Assembly (NCBI RefSeq): GCF_025961225.1 | Contig: NZ_JAOQNG010000001.1 | Span: 1,587,001 to 1,651,000 of the forward strand | Source of the DNA: Azospirillum canadense | GTDB taxonomy: Bacteria; Pseudomonadota; Alphaproteobacteria; Azospirillales; Azospirillaceae | Direction of reading: 5' to 3' | Length of the DNA: 64,000 nt | In this document: positions 1 to 10,151 of the stretch, piece by piece | Numbering within the stretch: the stretch's first letter is position 1 | Layout: the number at the start of each line of letters is the position of its first letter | Notes under the pieces: generated by a model | Databases searched by the model: none | What the model was told of the DNA's origin: nothing | Seen by the model: the letters and a program-made list of their open reading frames with translations, nothing else | Translations under genes and position numbers: made by a program

Positions 1-400
1 TCAGTTCCGGGTCGCCGAACAGGCGGCCGAAGTCGGCGCCGGTCAGCGCCTTTTCCGACCGGCCGGCCGCCTCCGCCGCGGCCGCGTTCGCCACCACGAT
101 CCGCCCGGCGCGGTCCACAGCCAGCACCGGGTCGGGCAAGGCGGCCAGCAGCGCGTCGAGGTGAAGGCGCCGCCGGGTGCCCGGCAGGATGTCGATGGGC
201 GTGACCGACCGCACCCCCTCCACCGTGCGCAGCGCGGCGTCGAGCTGGCCGAGCGATTGCGCGTCCAACTCCGGCGCGTCGATGTGGATGTGCGGCGGGT
301 CCACCTCCACCGCCACGACGTTCAGCCGCCGCTTGGCGAGCACAGCCAGGATTTCATGGGCAATGCCGACCCGGTCGGCGAACAGAACGTCGATGCGCAT
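1..400 (-). CDS. tyrR: TyrR/PhhR-family sigma-54-type regulator, N-terminal part (gene runs off left edge)
   Basis: About 133 residues are visible, starting MRIDVLFADRVGIAHEIL. Residues 1 to about 75 read as an ACT domain (DRVGIAHEILAVLAKRRLNV, then a stretch around EVDPPHIHIDAPEL). From about 80 a PAS domain begins (LLAALPDPVLAVDRAGRIVV). This order matches E. coli TyrR and Pseudomonas PhhR, which sense aromatic amino acids and go on to an AAA+ domain and a Fis-type HTH; those parts lie outside the window. The gene diverges from dadA, and three TyrR-box-like sites lie between them, so it probably controls D-amino-acid or aromatic amino acid catabolism. The family call comes from the visible N-terminus only. 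Confidence 0.8.
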   Translation of the reverse strand, partial: MRIDVLFADRVGIAHEILAVLAKRRLNVVAVEVDPPHIHIDAPELDAQSLGQLDAALRTVEGVRSVTPIDILPGTRRRLHLDALLAALPDPVLAVDRAGRIVVANAAAAEAAGRSEKALTGADFGRLFGDPEL

Positions 401-448
401 CGAGAGTCCCCGTGAATGCGCCGACAGGTTACCACGGCAGGAGGTCAT

Positions 449-484
449 GTAAACAGAGATGTACGGTGTAACGATCCTTTTACA
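449..484. promoter_or_regulatory. Two abutting TyrR-box-like operators
   Basis: The TyrR/PhhR consensus is TGTAAA-N6-TTTACA. At 467-484 the sequence is TGTAAC-N6-TTTACA, 11 of 12 consensus bases. Directly next to it, at 449-466, is TGTAAA-N6-TGTACG, 10 of 12. A strong and a weak box side by side is the classical arrangement at TyrR-regulated promoters. They sit between the divergent TyrR-family gene and dadA. The match is seen in the sequence; the binding is inferred. Confidence 0.65.
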
Positions 485-548
485 TGCTTGCCAAGCTTTT
501 GAAAAATATGATGTTCAGCGGCATGGCGGTCGCGCTTAGCACGGCTTA

Positions 549-566
549 TGTATGCATAAGTTTACA
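549..566. promoter_or_regulatory. Third TyrR-box-like site upstream of dadA
   Basis: TGTATG-N6-TTTACA matches 10 of 12 consensus bases and begins 82 bp after the strong box at 467. Together with the tandem pair it gives three candidate sites in the 287-bp regulator/dadA intergenic region. The spacing is compatible with looping or with control of two divergent promoters. Confidence 0.5.
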
Positions 567-687
567 GGGCGGTTTCTGGCCCGCACGCCAACCTCAGCAA
601 ATCCGCGGGGTTCGTCACTTGGCATCCCGCTTGCTCATAGGACCGCTAACAAATCTGCGACCAATCCTGCGACCTCGGGGGCCTTTC

Positions 688-2001
688 ATGCGCGTCATCG
701 TTCTCGGCAGCGGCGTCATCGGCGTTTCCACCGCCTACTATCTGGCGAAGGCCGGGCATGAGGTCACCGTGGTCGACCGCCAAGCAGGTCCGGCGCTGGA
801 AACCAGCTACGCCAACGCGGGCGAGGTGTCGCCGGGCTACTCCGCGCCGTGGGCCGCGCCGGGGCTGGTGCTGAAGGCCGCCAAGTGGCTGATGATGAAG
901 CATTCGCCGCTGGTCATCCGGCCGAAGCTGGATCCGGCCATGTGGTCCTGGATGGTGAAGCTGCTCGCCAACGCCAACGAGCGCTCCTACGAGATCAACA
1001 AGGCCCGCATGGTGCGGATCGCCGAATACAGCCGCGACTGCCTGAAGGCCCTGCGCGCGGAGACCGGCATCCATTACGACGAGCGGGCCAAGGGCACGCT
1101 CCAGCTCTTCCGCACGCAGAAGCAGGTGGACGCTGCCGCCACGGACATGGCCGTGCTCGACCGCTTCAACGTGCCTTACCAACTGCTGAACGTGGTGGGC
1201 TGTGCGGCCGTGGAGCCGGCGCTGGGTCTGGTCAAGGAGAAGATCGTCGGCGGCCTGCTGCTGCCGGGCGACGAAACCGGCGACTGCTTCCGCTTCACCA
1301 ACGCGCTCGCCACGATGGCCGAGGGCCTGGGCGTGGAGTTCCGCTACAACGTCGGCATCAAGACGCTGGAGGGCGACGGGCGCCGCGTCACCGGCGTGGT
1401 GACCGACACCGGCACGCTGACCGCCGACGCCTATGTGGTGGCGCTCGGCAGCTATTCGCCGATGCTGGTGAAGCCCTTCGGCCTGAACCTGCCGGTCTAC
1501 CCGGTGAAGGGCTACTCGCTGACCCTGCCGATCACCGACCCGGCCGGCGCGCCGGAATCGACCGTGATGGACGAGACGCACAAGATCGCCATCACGCGGC
1601 TGGGCGACCGTATCCGCGTCGGCGGCACGGCGGAGCTGACCGGCTTCGACCTGACGCTGCGCCCCGGCCGCCGCGGGCCGCTGGACCATGTGGTCAGCGA
1701 CCTGTTCCCGACGGGCGGCGACCTGTCGAAGGCGGAGTTCTGGACCGGCCTGCGCCCCAACACGCCGGACGGCACACCGATCGTCGGCCAGACGCCGGTG
1801 CGCAACCTGTTCCTGAACACCGGCCACGGCACGCTTGGCTGGACCATGGCCGCCGGTTCGGGCCGTGTTGTCGCCGATGTGGTTGGCGGGCGCCAGACGG
1901 AGATCGACATGGACGGACTGACGGTGGAGCGCTATGGCCGCCCGGCCGACGCGACCCGCAGCCGTCCGGCTGTCGCCGGCGTGGCGCGCCCGACCGCCTG
2001 A
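688..2001 (+). CDS. dadA: D-amino acid dehydrogenase small subunit, FAD-dependent
   Basis: DadA oxidatively deaminates D-amino acids, typically D-alanine, to 2-oxo acids and passes electrons to the respiratory chain at the inner membrane. The 437-residue protein has the usual family length (about 430). The N-terminal dinucleotide-binding motif is [17 protein letters not shown], residues 6-22. DAO-family features follow, including [20 protein letters not shown] and, near the C-terminus, [19 protein letters not shown]. The ATG at 688 is chosen because the Rossmann strand starts directly after it; the reading frame stays open upstream but runs through the TyrR-box region. No dadX racemase is adjacent. 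Control by the divergent TyrR-family protein is likely. Confidence 0.93.
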   Translation: MRVIVLGSGVIGVSTAYYLAKAGHEVTVVDRQAGPALETSYANAGEVSPGYSAPWAAPGLVLKAAKWLMMKHSPLVIRPKLDPAMWSWMVKLLANANERSYEINKARMVRIAEYSRDCLKALRAETGIHYDERAKGTLQLFRTQKQVDAAATDMAVLDRFNVPYQLLNVVGCAAVEPALGLVKEKIVGGLLLPGDETGDCFRFTNALATMAEGLGVEFRYNVGIKTLEGDGRRVTGVVTDTGTLTADAYVVALGSYSPMLVKPFGLNLPVYPVKGYSLTLPITDPAGAPESTVMDETHKIAITRLGDRIRVGGTAELTGFDLTLRPGRRGPLDHVVSDLFPTGGDLSKAEFWTGLRPNTPDGTPIVGQTPVRNLFLNTGHGTLGWTMAAGSGRVVADVVGGRQTEIDMDGLTVERYGRPADATRSRPAVAGVARPTA

Positions 2002-2018
2002 CGCGTTTTCTGCAACGG

Positions 2019-2055
2019 ACCGTCCATGCCGCCTGTTGTGGCCGGCATGGACGGT
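2019..2055. promoter_or_regulatory. 13-bp perfect hairpin between dadA and nfi, covering nfi start codons
   Basis: Arms 2019-2031 and 2043-2055 are perfect reverse complements with an 11-nt loop. A short T run follows (gtcttttcc), so it may end dadA transcription. Both plausible nfi start codons, ATG 2026 and ATG 2047, lie inside the arms, so in mRNA it could also mask nfi initiation. Confidence 0.5.
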
Positions 2056-2712
2056 GTCTTTTCCGAGCCCTGGCCCACCACCGAAGCCGTCGCCCACGCC
2101 GTGCAGGAGCGGCTGCGACGGCTCGTGGTGACGCGCGACGACTTCGGGCCGCTGCGCCGCATCGCGGCGGTCGACGCGCACTTCAGCGAGGATCGCGGCC
2201 TCACCTGGGCGGCCGTGGCCGAGTTGGACGCGGACAGCCTGGAGTTGACCAGCTCGGCCCTGCTCTGCCAGCCCACGCGCTTTCCCTACATCCCCGGCCT
2301 GCTGTCCTTCCGCGAGGCGCCCGCGATGGTGGAAGCCATCGGCCTGCTGCCGGAGCCACCGGACCTGCTGGTCATCGACGGGCAGGGGACTGCGCACCCG
2401 CGCCGCTTCGGCTTGGCCTGCCACGTCGGCGTGCTGACCGGCCTGCCGGCCATCGGGGTCGCCAAGTCGCGGCTGGTCGGCCGGTACGAGGATCTGGGCG
2501 AGACGCGTGGCTCCTGCGCGCTGCTCTGGCACCGGCGGGAGGTCATCGGGGCAGCGCTGCGCACCCGCGACGGCACCAACCCGCTGTTCGTGTCGCCCGG
2601 CCACCGGGTGAGCCTGGAAACCTGCATCCAACTCGTTCTGCGCTTCGCGCCGCGCTGGCGCCTGCCGGAGCCGATCCGCCTCGCCGATGCCCTGTCGCGC
2701 ATGCATGGCTGA
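2026..2712 (+). CDS. nfi: Endonuclease V (deoxyinosine 3'-endonuclease)
   Basis: Endonuclease V nicks DNA at the second phosphodiester bond 3' of deoxyinosine and starts alternative excision repair of deaminated bases. The 228-residue protein carries the family motifs: AAVDAHFSED with D50, the substrate wedge PYIPGLLSFRE with E97, and DGQGTAHPRRFGLA with D118, then GVAKSRLVG. D50, E97 and D118 correspond in spacing to the metal-binding triad of characterised enzymes. Translation may begin at ATG 2026 or ATG 2047; neither has a strong ribosome site and both lie in a hairpin. The gene follows dadA by 24 bp but has no functional link to it. Confidence 0.93.
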   Translation: MPPVVAGMDGVFSEPWPTTEAVAHAVQERLRRLVVTRDDFGPLRRIAAVDAHFSEDRGLTWAAVAELDADSLELTSSALLCQPTRFPYIPGLLSFREAPAMVEAIGLLPEPPDLLVIDGQGTAHPRRFGLACHVGVLTGLPAIGVAKSRLVGRYEDLGETRGSCALLWHRREVIGAALRTRDGTNPLFVSPGHRVSLETCIQLVLRFAPRWRLPEPIRLADALSRMHG

Positions 2713-2791
2713 CCCCTGTCGACATTCACGCGGAACCCCAACGGGTTAAGCCCGGTTGCTGCGGCATGAGGCCAACTGAGGAGGGGCTCCC

Positions 2792-3364
2792 ATGGCACAG
2801 AAGCTTCAGAACAAGACCGTGGCCGTCCTGGCCACCGACGGGTTCGAACAGGTGGAACTGACCGAGCCGGTCAAGGCACTCCGCAACGAAGGGGCGACCG
2901 TCCACATCGTGGCGCCGAAGGGCGGCCAGATTCAGGGCTGGAACCACCACGACAAGGGCGACCGGGTGGACGTGGACGAGACGCTCGACAAGGCCGACCC
3001 GAAGACGTTCGACGCCCTCGTCCTGCCGGGCGGCGTGATCAATCCGGACGCGTTGCGGCTGGAACCAAAGGCGATCGACTTCGTCCGCGCCTTCGTCCAG
3101 TCCGACAAGCCGATCGCGGCCATCTGCCATGGCCCCTGGACGCTGATCGACGCCGGCGGCGTGAAGGGCAAGCGCATGACGTCCTGGCCATCGCTGAAGA
3201 CCGACCTCAGCAACGCCGGTGCAGCCTGGGAAGACAAGTCGGTGGTGACCGACCACGGCCTCGTCACCTCGCGCAAGCCGGATGACCTGCCGGACTTCTG
3301 CCGCAAGATGGTCGAGGAGTTCGCGGAAGGCCAACATCCGGGCCATCGCCACGCGGCTGAGTGA
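2792..3364 (+). CDS. DJ-1/PfpI-family protein (type 1 glutamine amidotransferase-like)
   Basis: This 190-residue single-domain protein belongs to the PfpI/YhbO branch of the DJ-1 superfamily; characterised members act as stress proteins, deglycases or peptidases. The nucleophile elbow is AAICHGPWTLIDAGG with Cys112. The early VLATDGFEQVEL segment supplies the conserved acidic position of the family. A strong ribosome site (gaggagg) lies just upstream of the ATG. It appears to be a single-gene unit followed by a hairpin repeat. The exact substrate cannot be read from the sequence. Confidence 0.9.
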   Translation: MAQKLQNKTVAVLATDGFEQVELTEPVKALRNEGATVHIVAPKGGQIQGWNHHDKGDRVDVDETLDKADPKTFDALVLPGGVINPDALRLEPKAIDFVRAFVQSDKPIAAICHGPWTLIDAGGVKGKRMTSWPSLKTDLSNAGAAWEDKSVVTDHGLVTSRKPDDLPDFCRKMVEEFAEGQHPGHRHAAE

Positions 3365-3379
3365 AGGGGGCGGAGTGGT

Positions 3380-3480
3380 TTGCCCCCTCCCTAACCCTCC
3401 CCCTTCTTCGAGGGGGAGGGGACTGCCGCCGTTCCCGGAAAAAGCTCTCCACCCCGCAGAGGGGAGAGCGAGGGGGGCAA
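3380..3480. repeat. GC-rich intergenic hairpin repeat, probable bidirectional terminator
   Basis: Between the convergent pfpI-like gene and the LuxR-type gene are two hairpins: arms 3395-3404/3411-3420 (10 bp, C-rich then G-rich) and 3444-3450/3463-3469 (7 bp). The ACCCTCCCCC core with its reverse complement resembles the ends of the element in ureF at 15233-15392, so both may belong to one repeat family. Confidence 0.6.
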
Positions 3481-3487
3481 CGGTGCC

Positions 3488-4147
3488 TTACGCCGACATC
3501 AGCGGCGACAGGCCGTTCTGGATCGCCCAGACCGCCGCTTGCGTGCGGTTCTGGGCGTTGATCTTCCGCATCACGTTCTTGAAGTGCATCTTCACCGTCG
3601 ATTCCGTGATGTGCAGGTTGCGGGCGATGGCCTTGTTCGACTGGCCCGCCAGCAGGCAGCGCAGGATCTGCACCTCCCGCTTCGACAGTTCGTTGTTGGC
3701 CGGCTGGATGCGCTCCGGCGTCGGATGTTCGTTCGCGTTGGCGATCAGAAGGCTGGCGACGTGGGTGGGGTAGACCACCTCGCCCAGCATGACCAACTGC
3801 AGCGCCCGCAGCAGCGATTCGCTGGACATCGACTTGTTCAGATAAGCGTCGGCGCCGGCCTTCAGGGACAGCGACAAGGTTCGGTCGGCGATGGTGTCGG
3901 CCAGCACCACGATGCGGGCGCCCGTGGCGCCGCGCAGCCGCTTGACCCCGCCGACATCCTCTCCGGCACCTTCGCCCAGCGCCACCACGATCAAATCCGG
4001 CTCCACCCCCTGGCCGATGGCGGATTGCGCGTCGTCCACGTTCGCCGCGTGATGGCACACGCGAAAAGGCCCGCCACTGATAAGTGTTCCGAGCGCTGCT
4101 GAAAACAGCTTGTCGTGGTCAACGAGCATAACGTTCCAAGTTTTCAT
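3488..4147 (-). CDS. LuxR/NarL-type regulator with degenerate receiver domain
   Basis: The 219-residue protein has a CheY-like fold at residues 1-125 and a LuxR-type HTH at about 150-215 (ELSKREVQILRCLLAGQSNK, then a TESTVKMHFKNVM recognition segment). The receiver lacks key residues: the beta-3 motif PDLIVVALGEG has Ala56 where the phosphoacceptor Asp belongs, and the acidic pocket reads VDHDK rather than VDDHP. The conserved Lys is still present in AYLNKS. It should therefore work without phosphorylation, or by protein contact. ATG 4147 is chosen for its GGAGGGG ribosome site; the frame is open further upstream. It is divergent from an intact response regulator at 4499. Confidence 0.85.
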   Translation of the reverse strand: MKTWNVMLVDHDKLFSAALGTLISGGPFRVCHHAANVDDAQSAIGQGVEPDLIVVALGEGAGEDVGGVKRLRGATGARIVVLADTIADRTLSLSLKAGADAYLNKSMSSESLLRALQLVMLGEVVYPTHVASLLIANANEHPTPERIQPANNELSKREVQILRCLLAGQSNKAIARNLHITESTVKMHFKNVMRKINAQNRTQAAVWAIQNGLSPLMSA

Positions 4148-4498
4148 CGAATCCCCTCCGCTACGCCACCGGCGCGGGCGGCGTACAACGTCGATCGTTG
4201 ATCGGTATCGCCCGGAAAAGGGAAAAATACCGCCTTTATTGTTCCGAAAAAGCATACTTTACGCTGGTTGTCGCAATGATTTATACGAGTGGACAGGGAG
4301 TGGCGCAAGACGGTTGGATAAAGTTTAATGTAGAAGGGTTGCTTGAACCAGGAAGCGCGCCGCTTCGCCTGCGAAACGCCCAAAAGGGTAAGAACTATAC
4401 TTTTTCGCCGGACAAGAAAGTCGAGCTGAAGCAGAGCCGTCTTGACGAGTTCTACGGCGGTTCCTTTGGTCGCGACGGCTTGATGAGGTGGTCAAACA
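4148..4498. promoter_or_regulatory. Divergent intergenic region between two LuxR-type regulators
   Basis: This 351-bp stretch is clearly more AT-rich than its neighbours, with runs such as aaaaatac and gcatactttacg. It should hold the promoters of both divergent regulators. One reading frame is open through part of it, but it continues out of frame into the downstream gene and shows no convincing protein, so I treat the region as non-coding. No operator motif is clear. Confidence 0.5.
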
Positions 4499-5200
4499 AT
4501 GGAAGTGCAGCTGCAAACGCGCGGCAAAGAGCGTGCCCTGGCACACAAGGCGCAAACGTTTCTGGTGGTCGACGACCACCCTCTTGTCCGGCATGGCTTT
4601 GCCCTGTCTGTGGGGGAAATCCATCCCGACGCCCGGGTGCTGGAGGCAGGCTCGCTGGAAGAGGCGATGTCCATCGTCGACCGCACGCCCGACCTGACCC
4701 TGGTTCTTTTCGACCTCAACCTCGGGGAACGCAGCGGCCGGGACGGCGTGCGCCGGATGGTGGAGGCGCTGGGCAGCCGCCCGCTCCTGGTCATCTCCGG
4801 GTCGGATGAGGTTGCGGACATCGTGGACAGCGTGCGGCTCGGCGCCCGGGGCTACATCCTGAAGACGAGTTCCACGGCGGTGCTGGAACACGCCATCTCC
4901 CTGGCCCTGACGGGGGAAACCTTCCTGCCGCTGCCCCGCGCGGTGCTCTCGGGGAATGTGGCGGCAGAGGCCTCGCGGCCGACGGGCCAGATCCTCGACC
5001 GTCTGACCGACCGGCAGCGCGACGTTTTCCAACTGCTGCTGGCCGGCCATTCCAACAAGGAGATCGCCCGCGAGCTGGGCGTCCTGGAAGGCACGGTGAA
5101 GGTGCACGTCCGCGCCATCATGCAGAAGCTCGGCGTCCGCAACCGCACCCAGGTCGCCGTGGTCGCCGCCCGTAGCGGCTGCTTTCCCGACGAGACCTGA
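4499..5200 (+). CDS. NarL/FixJ-family response regulator
   Basis: This 233-residue protein has an intact receiver (FLVVDDHPLVRHGF with the acidic pocket, LVLFDLNLG with Asp72 as the likely phosphoacceptor, and GYILKTSS with the conserved Lys). A LuxR-type HTH follows at about residues 165-225 (LTDRQRDVFQLLLAGHSNKE and GTVKVHVRAIMQKLGVRNRT). Residues 1-20 are an extra polar leader; a later start would remove them. No cognate histidine kinase is adjacent. The divergent partner at 3488-4147 has a broken receiver, so the two may compete for, or share, targets. Target genes are unknown. Confidence 0.88.
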   Translation: MEVQLQTRGKERALAHKAQTFLVVDDHPLVRHGFALSVGEIHPDARVLEAGSLEEAMSIVDRTPDLTLVLFDLNLGERSGRDGVRRMVEALGSRPLLVISGSDEVADIVDSVRLGARGYILKTSSTAVLEHAISLALTGETFLPLPRAVLSGNVAAEASRPTGQILDRLTDRQRDVFQLLLAGHSNKEIARELGVLEGTVKVHVRAIMQKLGVRNRTQVAVVAARSGCFPDET

Positions 5201-5231
5201 TCGGGTTCTTGTCAGCCGGCGCGCCGAACAA

Positions 5232-5260
5232 GGGGCGCCCAAAAATCGGTCAGGCGCCCC
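5232..5260. terminator. Possible terminator hairpin after the response regulator
   Basis: GGGGCGCC at 5232-5239 pairs with GGCGCCCC at 5253-5260 around a 13-nt loop. There is no T run, so it is only a candidate. The remaining sequence up to xdhA (5466) holds no gene that I can support. Confidence 0.35.
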
Positions 5261-5465
5261 GTCCTTGCCTTTCCCTTGAGCGGGTGGTGGCCCGCTTTGC
5301 GCGATCTCGTCCAGGAAATCCCGGCTGGTACAGGGCTTGCGTTTTGCCCGCCCGTTCTAAACCTTTCTTTGTGGGTACGGCGCCGGGCCGGCGTTGCGGG
5401 CATGAACGGAATTCCGGCACAATGCTCCAAAGGCCCGCAAGGACGGGCGCCCGACGGGAGGGGCA

Positions 5466-6912
<1,447 letters not shown>

Positions 6913-6920
<8 letters not shown>

Positions 6921-9267
6921 CGGCGGCACCCTTCCCGAAACCTCGGGCATCCACCCGATCAGCGGCGGCGTGCATCTCGGCATCGAGCATGAGAGTGCCC
7001 GCAAGCACGTCACCGGCGCTGCGGCCTACACCGACGACATCCCGGAACTGCCGGGGACGCTGCACGTCGCCGTGCACCTGTCGGCAAGGGCGCACGCGCG
7101 CATCCTCGGCATGGACCTGACCCGCGCGAAGCAGGCGCCGGGCGTCCACGCGGTGCTGACCTTTGACGATGTGCCGGGCGAGGGCGACATCGGGACGATC
7201 ATGCCCGGCGACCCGGTGCTGGCGCCGGACGTGGTGGAATACGCGGGACAGGCGGTGGTCGCCATCGCCGCCGAGACCTTGCTCCAGGCCCGCGCGGCGG
7301 CCCGGCTGGTCGAGGTCTATTACGAGGACCTGCCGGCCATCCTAACCGCCGAGGAGGCGGTGGCGAAGGACAGCTTCGTGTCCCCCAGCCTGACCTTTAC
7401 GCGCGGCGACGTCCCAGCCTCGGTCGCGGGCGCGCCGCACCGGTTGACCGGCAAACTGGATGTGGGCGGACAGGACCACTTCTACCTGGAAGGCCACATC
7501 GCCTACGCGGTTCCGAAGGAGGACGGCGACCTGCTCGTCCACTCCTCCACCCAGCACCCGGCGGAGGTGCAGCACGCGATATCCAAGGTGCTCGGCCGGC
7601 CGATGCACGGCATCGCGGTGGAATGCCGACGCATGGGCGGCGGATTCGGCGGGAAGGAAAGCCAGCCGGCGCAGATCGCCTGCATCGCGGCGCTGCTCGC
7701 CAACGCCACGCGTCGGCCGGTGAAGTTCCGCATGGACCGCGACGACGACATGGCGATGACCGGCAAGCGCCACGACTTCTTCGTCACCTACGACGTGGGC
7801 TTCGACGGCGACGGACGCATCCAGGGGCTGGAGATGGACCTCGCCGGCCGCTGCGGCATGTCGCTGGACCTGTCCAACGGCGTCGTGGACCGCGCCATGT
7901 TCCACGCCGACAACGCCTATTACCTGCCCGCCGCGCGGGTGACCGGCCATCGCTGCAAGACGCACACGGTCTCCAACACCGCCTTCCGCGGCTTCGGCGG
8001 GCCGCAGGGCGTAATCGCCATCGAGCATGTGGTCGACGAGATCGCCCGCAAGCTTGGCAAGGACCCGCTGGACGTCCGACGCGCCAACCTCTACGGCGGG
8101 CCGGGGCGCGACGTCACCCCCTACGGCATGCCGGTGGAGGAGCCGGAAATCCTGGCCGAGTTGCTCGACCAGATCGAGCGCGACAGCGATTATCGCCGCC
8201 GGCGGGAGGAGATCGACGCCTTCAACGCCCGGAACACCGTGCTGAAGAAGGGCCTTGGCCTGACGCCGGTGAAGTTCGGCATCTCCTTCACCGTGAAGCA
8301 CCTGAACCAGGCGGCGGCGTTGGTTCACGTCTACACCGACGGCTCCGTCCAGGTGAATCACGGCGGGACGGAGATGGGGCAGGGCATCCACACCAAGATG
8401 GCCCAGATCGCCGCCCAGGAATTCCAGATCGACGTGGATCGGGTGAAGGTCACGGCCAGCGCCACCGACAAGGTGCCCAACGCGCCGCCCACCGCGGCCT
8501 CGGCCGGCACCGACCTGAACGGCATGGCCGTGCGCATCGCCGTGCGGACCATCAAGGGCCGGCTGGTCGATTTCCTGGCCCAGCACTGCCACACCGCTCC
8601 GGACAAGGTGGAGTTCCGCGACAACGCGGTCTTCGCCGGCAATCATGCCATGACCTTCCCGGAGGTGGCGAAGCTTGCCTACCTGAACCGGGTGTCGCTG
8701 TCCTCCACCGGCCATTACGCCACGCCGAAAATCTGGTGGGACCGCGAGAAATGCGAGGGGCGGCCCTTCTTGTACTTCTCCTGCGGTGTCGCGGTGACGG
8801 AGGCGCTGATCGACACGCTGACCGGCGAATACAAGTTCCCGCGCGCCGACGTGCTGCACGACTGTTCCGGCAGCATCAACCCGGCCATCGACCTGGGGCA
8901 GGTGGAGGGCGCCTTCGTCCAGGGCCTGGGCTGGGTAACGTCCGAGGAGCTGTGGTGGGACCCGCAGGGACGCTTGCGCACCCACGCGCCGAGCACCTAC
9001 AAGATCCCCACCTCGCGCTCGCTGCCGGAGGATTTCCGGGTGTCGCTCTACACCGCGCGCCCGAACCGGGAGGACACCGTCTTCCGCTCCAAGGCGGTCG
9101 GGGAGCCGCCGCTGATGCTGGGCATCTCCGCGTGGCTGGCGCTGAAGGACGCGGTGGCGGCGGTCGGCGGGCACAGGCTGCCCGTCCACATCGACGCCCC
9201 CGCGACGCCGGAGCGCGTGCTGCTGGCGGTCGAGGACGTGAAGGCGAGGATGGCGGCTGGTGGCTGA
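6913..9267 (+). CDS. xdhB: Xanthine dehydrogenase large subunit (molybdenum cofactor-binding)
   Basis: XdhB holds the molybdopterin cofactor and hydroxylates hypoxanthine and xanthine. The 784-residue protein has GGQDHFYLEGH, the hallmark GGGFGGKES whose Glu is catalytic in the bovine and Rhodobacter enzymes, TAFRGFGGPQG with the substrate-orienting Arg, and near the C-terminus KAVGEPPLMLGISAWLALKD with the general-base Glu. All catalytic positions I can check are intact. It overlaps xdhA by 8 bp and ureD by 8 bp, so translation of the three is probably coupled. This places purine oxidation and urease synthesis in one transcription unit. Confidence 0.95.
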
Positions 9268-10102
9268 AGTTTTAACGAAAAAGGTCGCCGTGCATGGCGC
9301 GGCGACGGTGCGGTTCGAGCATCGCCACGGGGCCACGCACCTCGCCACGCTCTACCACCACGACCCGCTGCGCGTGCTGCTGCCCGACCCGCGGGCCGGC
9401 GATTTGCCCGTCGCGGTCCTGGTGACGACCTCCGGCGGGCTGGTCGGCGGCGACCGGCTGGACATCGCCCTGTCGGCCGGGCCGGGTGCCGCGGCCCTGG
9501 TCACCACCCAGGCGGCGGAGAAGGTCTACCGCTCCGCCGGGCCGGACTGCCGCATCGACACCCGCGTGACCGTGGAGGCCGGCGGCTGGCTGGAGTGGAT
9601 GCCGCAGGAGGCCATCGTCTTCGAAGGATCCCGCCTGCGCCGCCTGACCCGGCTGGAGCTGGAGGGCGACGCCCGCCTGATCGCCGGGGAGATGCTGGTC
9701 TTCGGCCGCGCCGCCTTCGGCGAGACGGTCAGCCGCGGGCTGGTCCGCGACGCCTGGGAGGTGGTCCGCGATGGCCGCCTCGCCTGGGCCGACGCCCTGC
9801 ACATGGACGGCGACCTGGCGGAGACGCTGGCCCATCCGGCTGGATTCGCCGGGGCGGGAGCCTGCGCCACGCTGCTGCACGCGGCCCCGGATGCGGCCAA
9901 TCGCCTCGACGGCGTGCGGAGCGCGGCCGAGGTGCTGGAGGGGGTGCGCGTCGGGGCAACCGCGCTGGACGGCTTGCTGTTGGTGCGCATTCTCGGCGGG
10001 GAGGCGGTCGCGGTGCGCCGTGCCTACGCCGCGCTGTGGTCGCACCTGCGGTCGGACGCAGCGGGATTGCCGACGCGGCTGCCGCGCCTGTGGGAAGTGT
10101 AG
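9260..10102 (+). CDS. ureD: Urease accessory protein UreD (UreH)
   Basis: UreD binds urease apoprotein and, with UreF and UreG, forms the complex that delivers nickel to the active site. The 280-residue protein has the family core VLVTTSGGLVGGDRLDIALS and TTQAAEKVYRSAG, then WMPQEAIVFEGSRLRR and GEMLVFGRAAFGE. It starts with GTG at 9260 and overlaps the xdhB stop by 8 bp. That makes it the first urease gene of the cluster and ties it to xanthine dehydrogenase. A glycosyltransferase gene separates it from ureA. Confidence 0.95.
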   Translation: MAEVLTKKVAVHGAATVRFEHRHGATHLATLYHHDPLRVLLPDPRAGDLPVAVLVTTSGGLVGGDRLDIALSAGPGAAALVTTQAAEKVYRSAGPDCRIDTRVTVEAGGWLEWMPQEAIVFEGSRLRRLTRLELEGDARLIAGEMLVFGRAAFGETVSRGLVRDAWEVVRDGRLAWADALHMDGDLAETLAHPAGFAGAGACATLLHAAPDAANRLDGVRSAAEVLEGVRVGATALDGLLLVRILGGEAVAVRRAYAALWSHLRSDAAGLPTRLPRLWEV

Positions 10103-10151
10103 AAGGCGCAGGGCTGTTGCCTATTGCCGGTTGATCGGCTAGCCACTCGGC

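Noticed and set aside
646..2706. Long open frame (about 686 codons) on the minus strand opposite dadA and nfi
   Set aside because: It is a shadow of high-GC codon usage: low-complexity, Arg/Gln/His-rich, no domain, and lies wholly opposite two convincing genes.
4198..4809. Forward open frame across the divergent regulator region, with a short non-repetitive start
   Set aside because: Most of it is out of frame with the intact response regulator, and the part in the gap shows no domain or good ribosome site.
7342..9348. Long minus-strand open frame opposite xdhB
   Set aside because: Opposite a well-conserved enzyme, rich in Arg, Gly and Val with no motif; a typical GC shadow.
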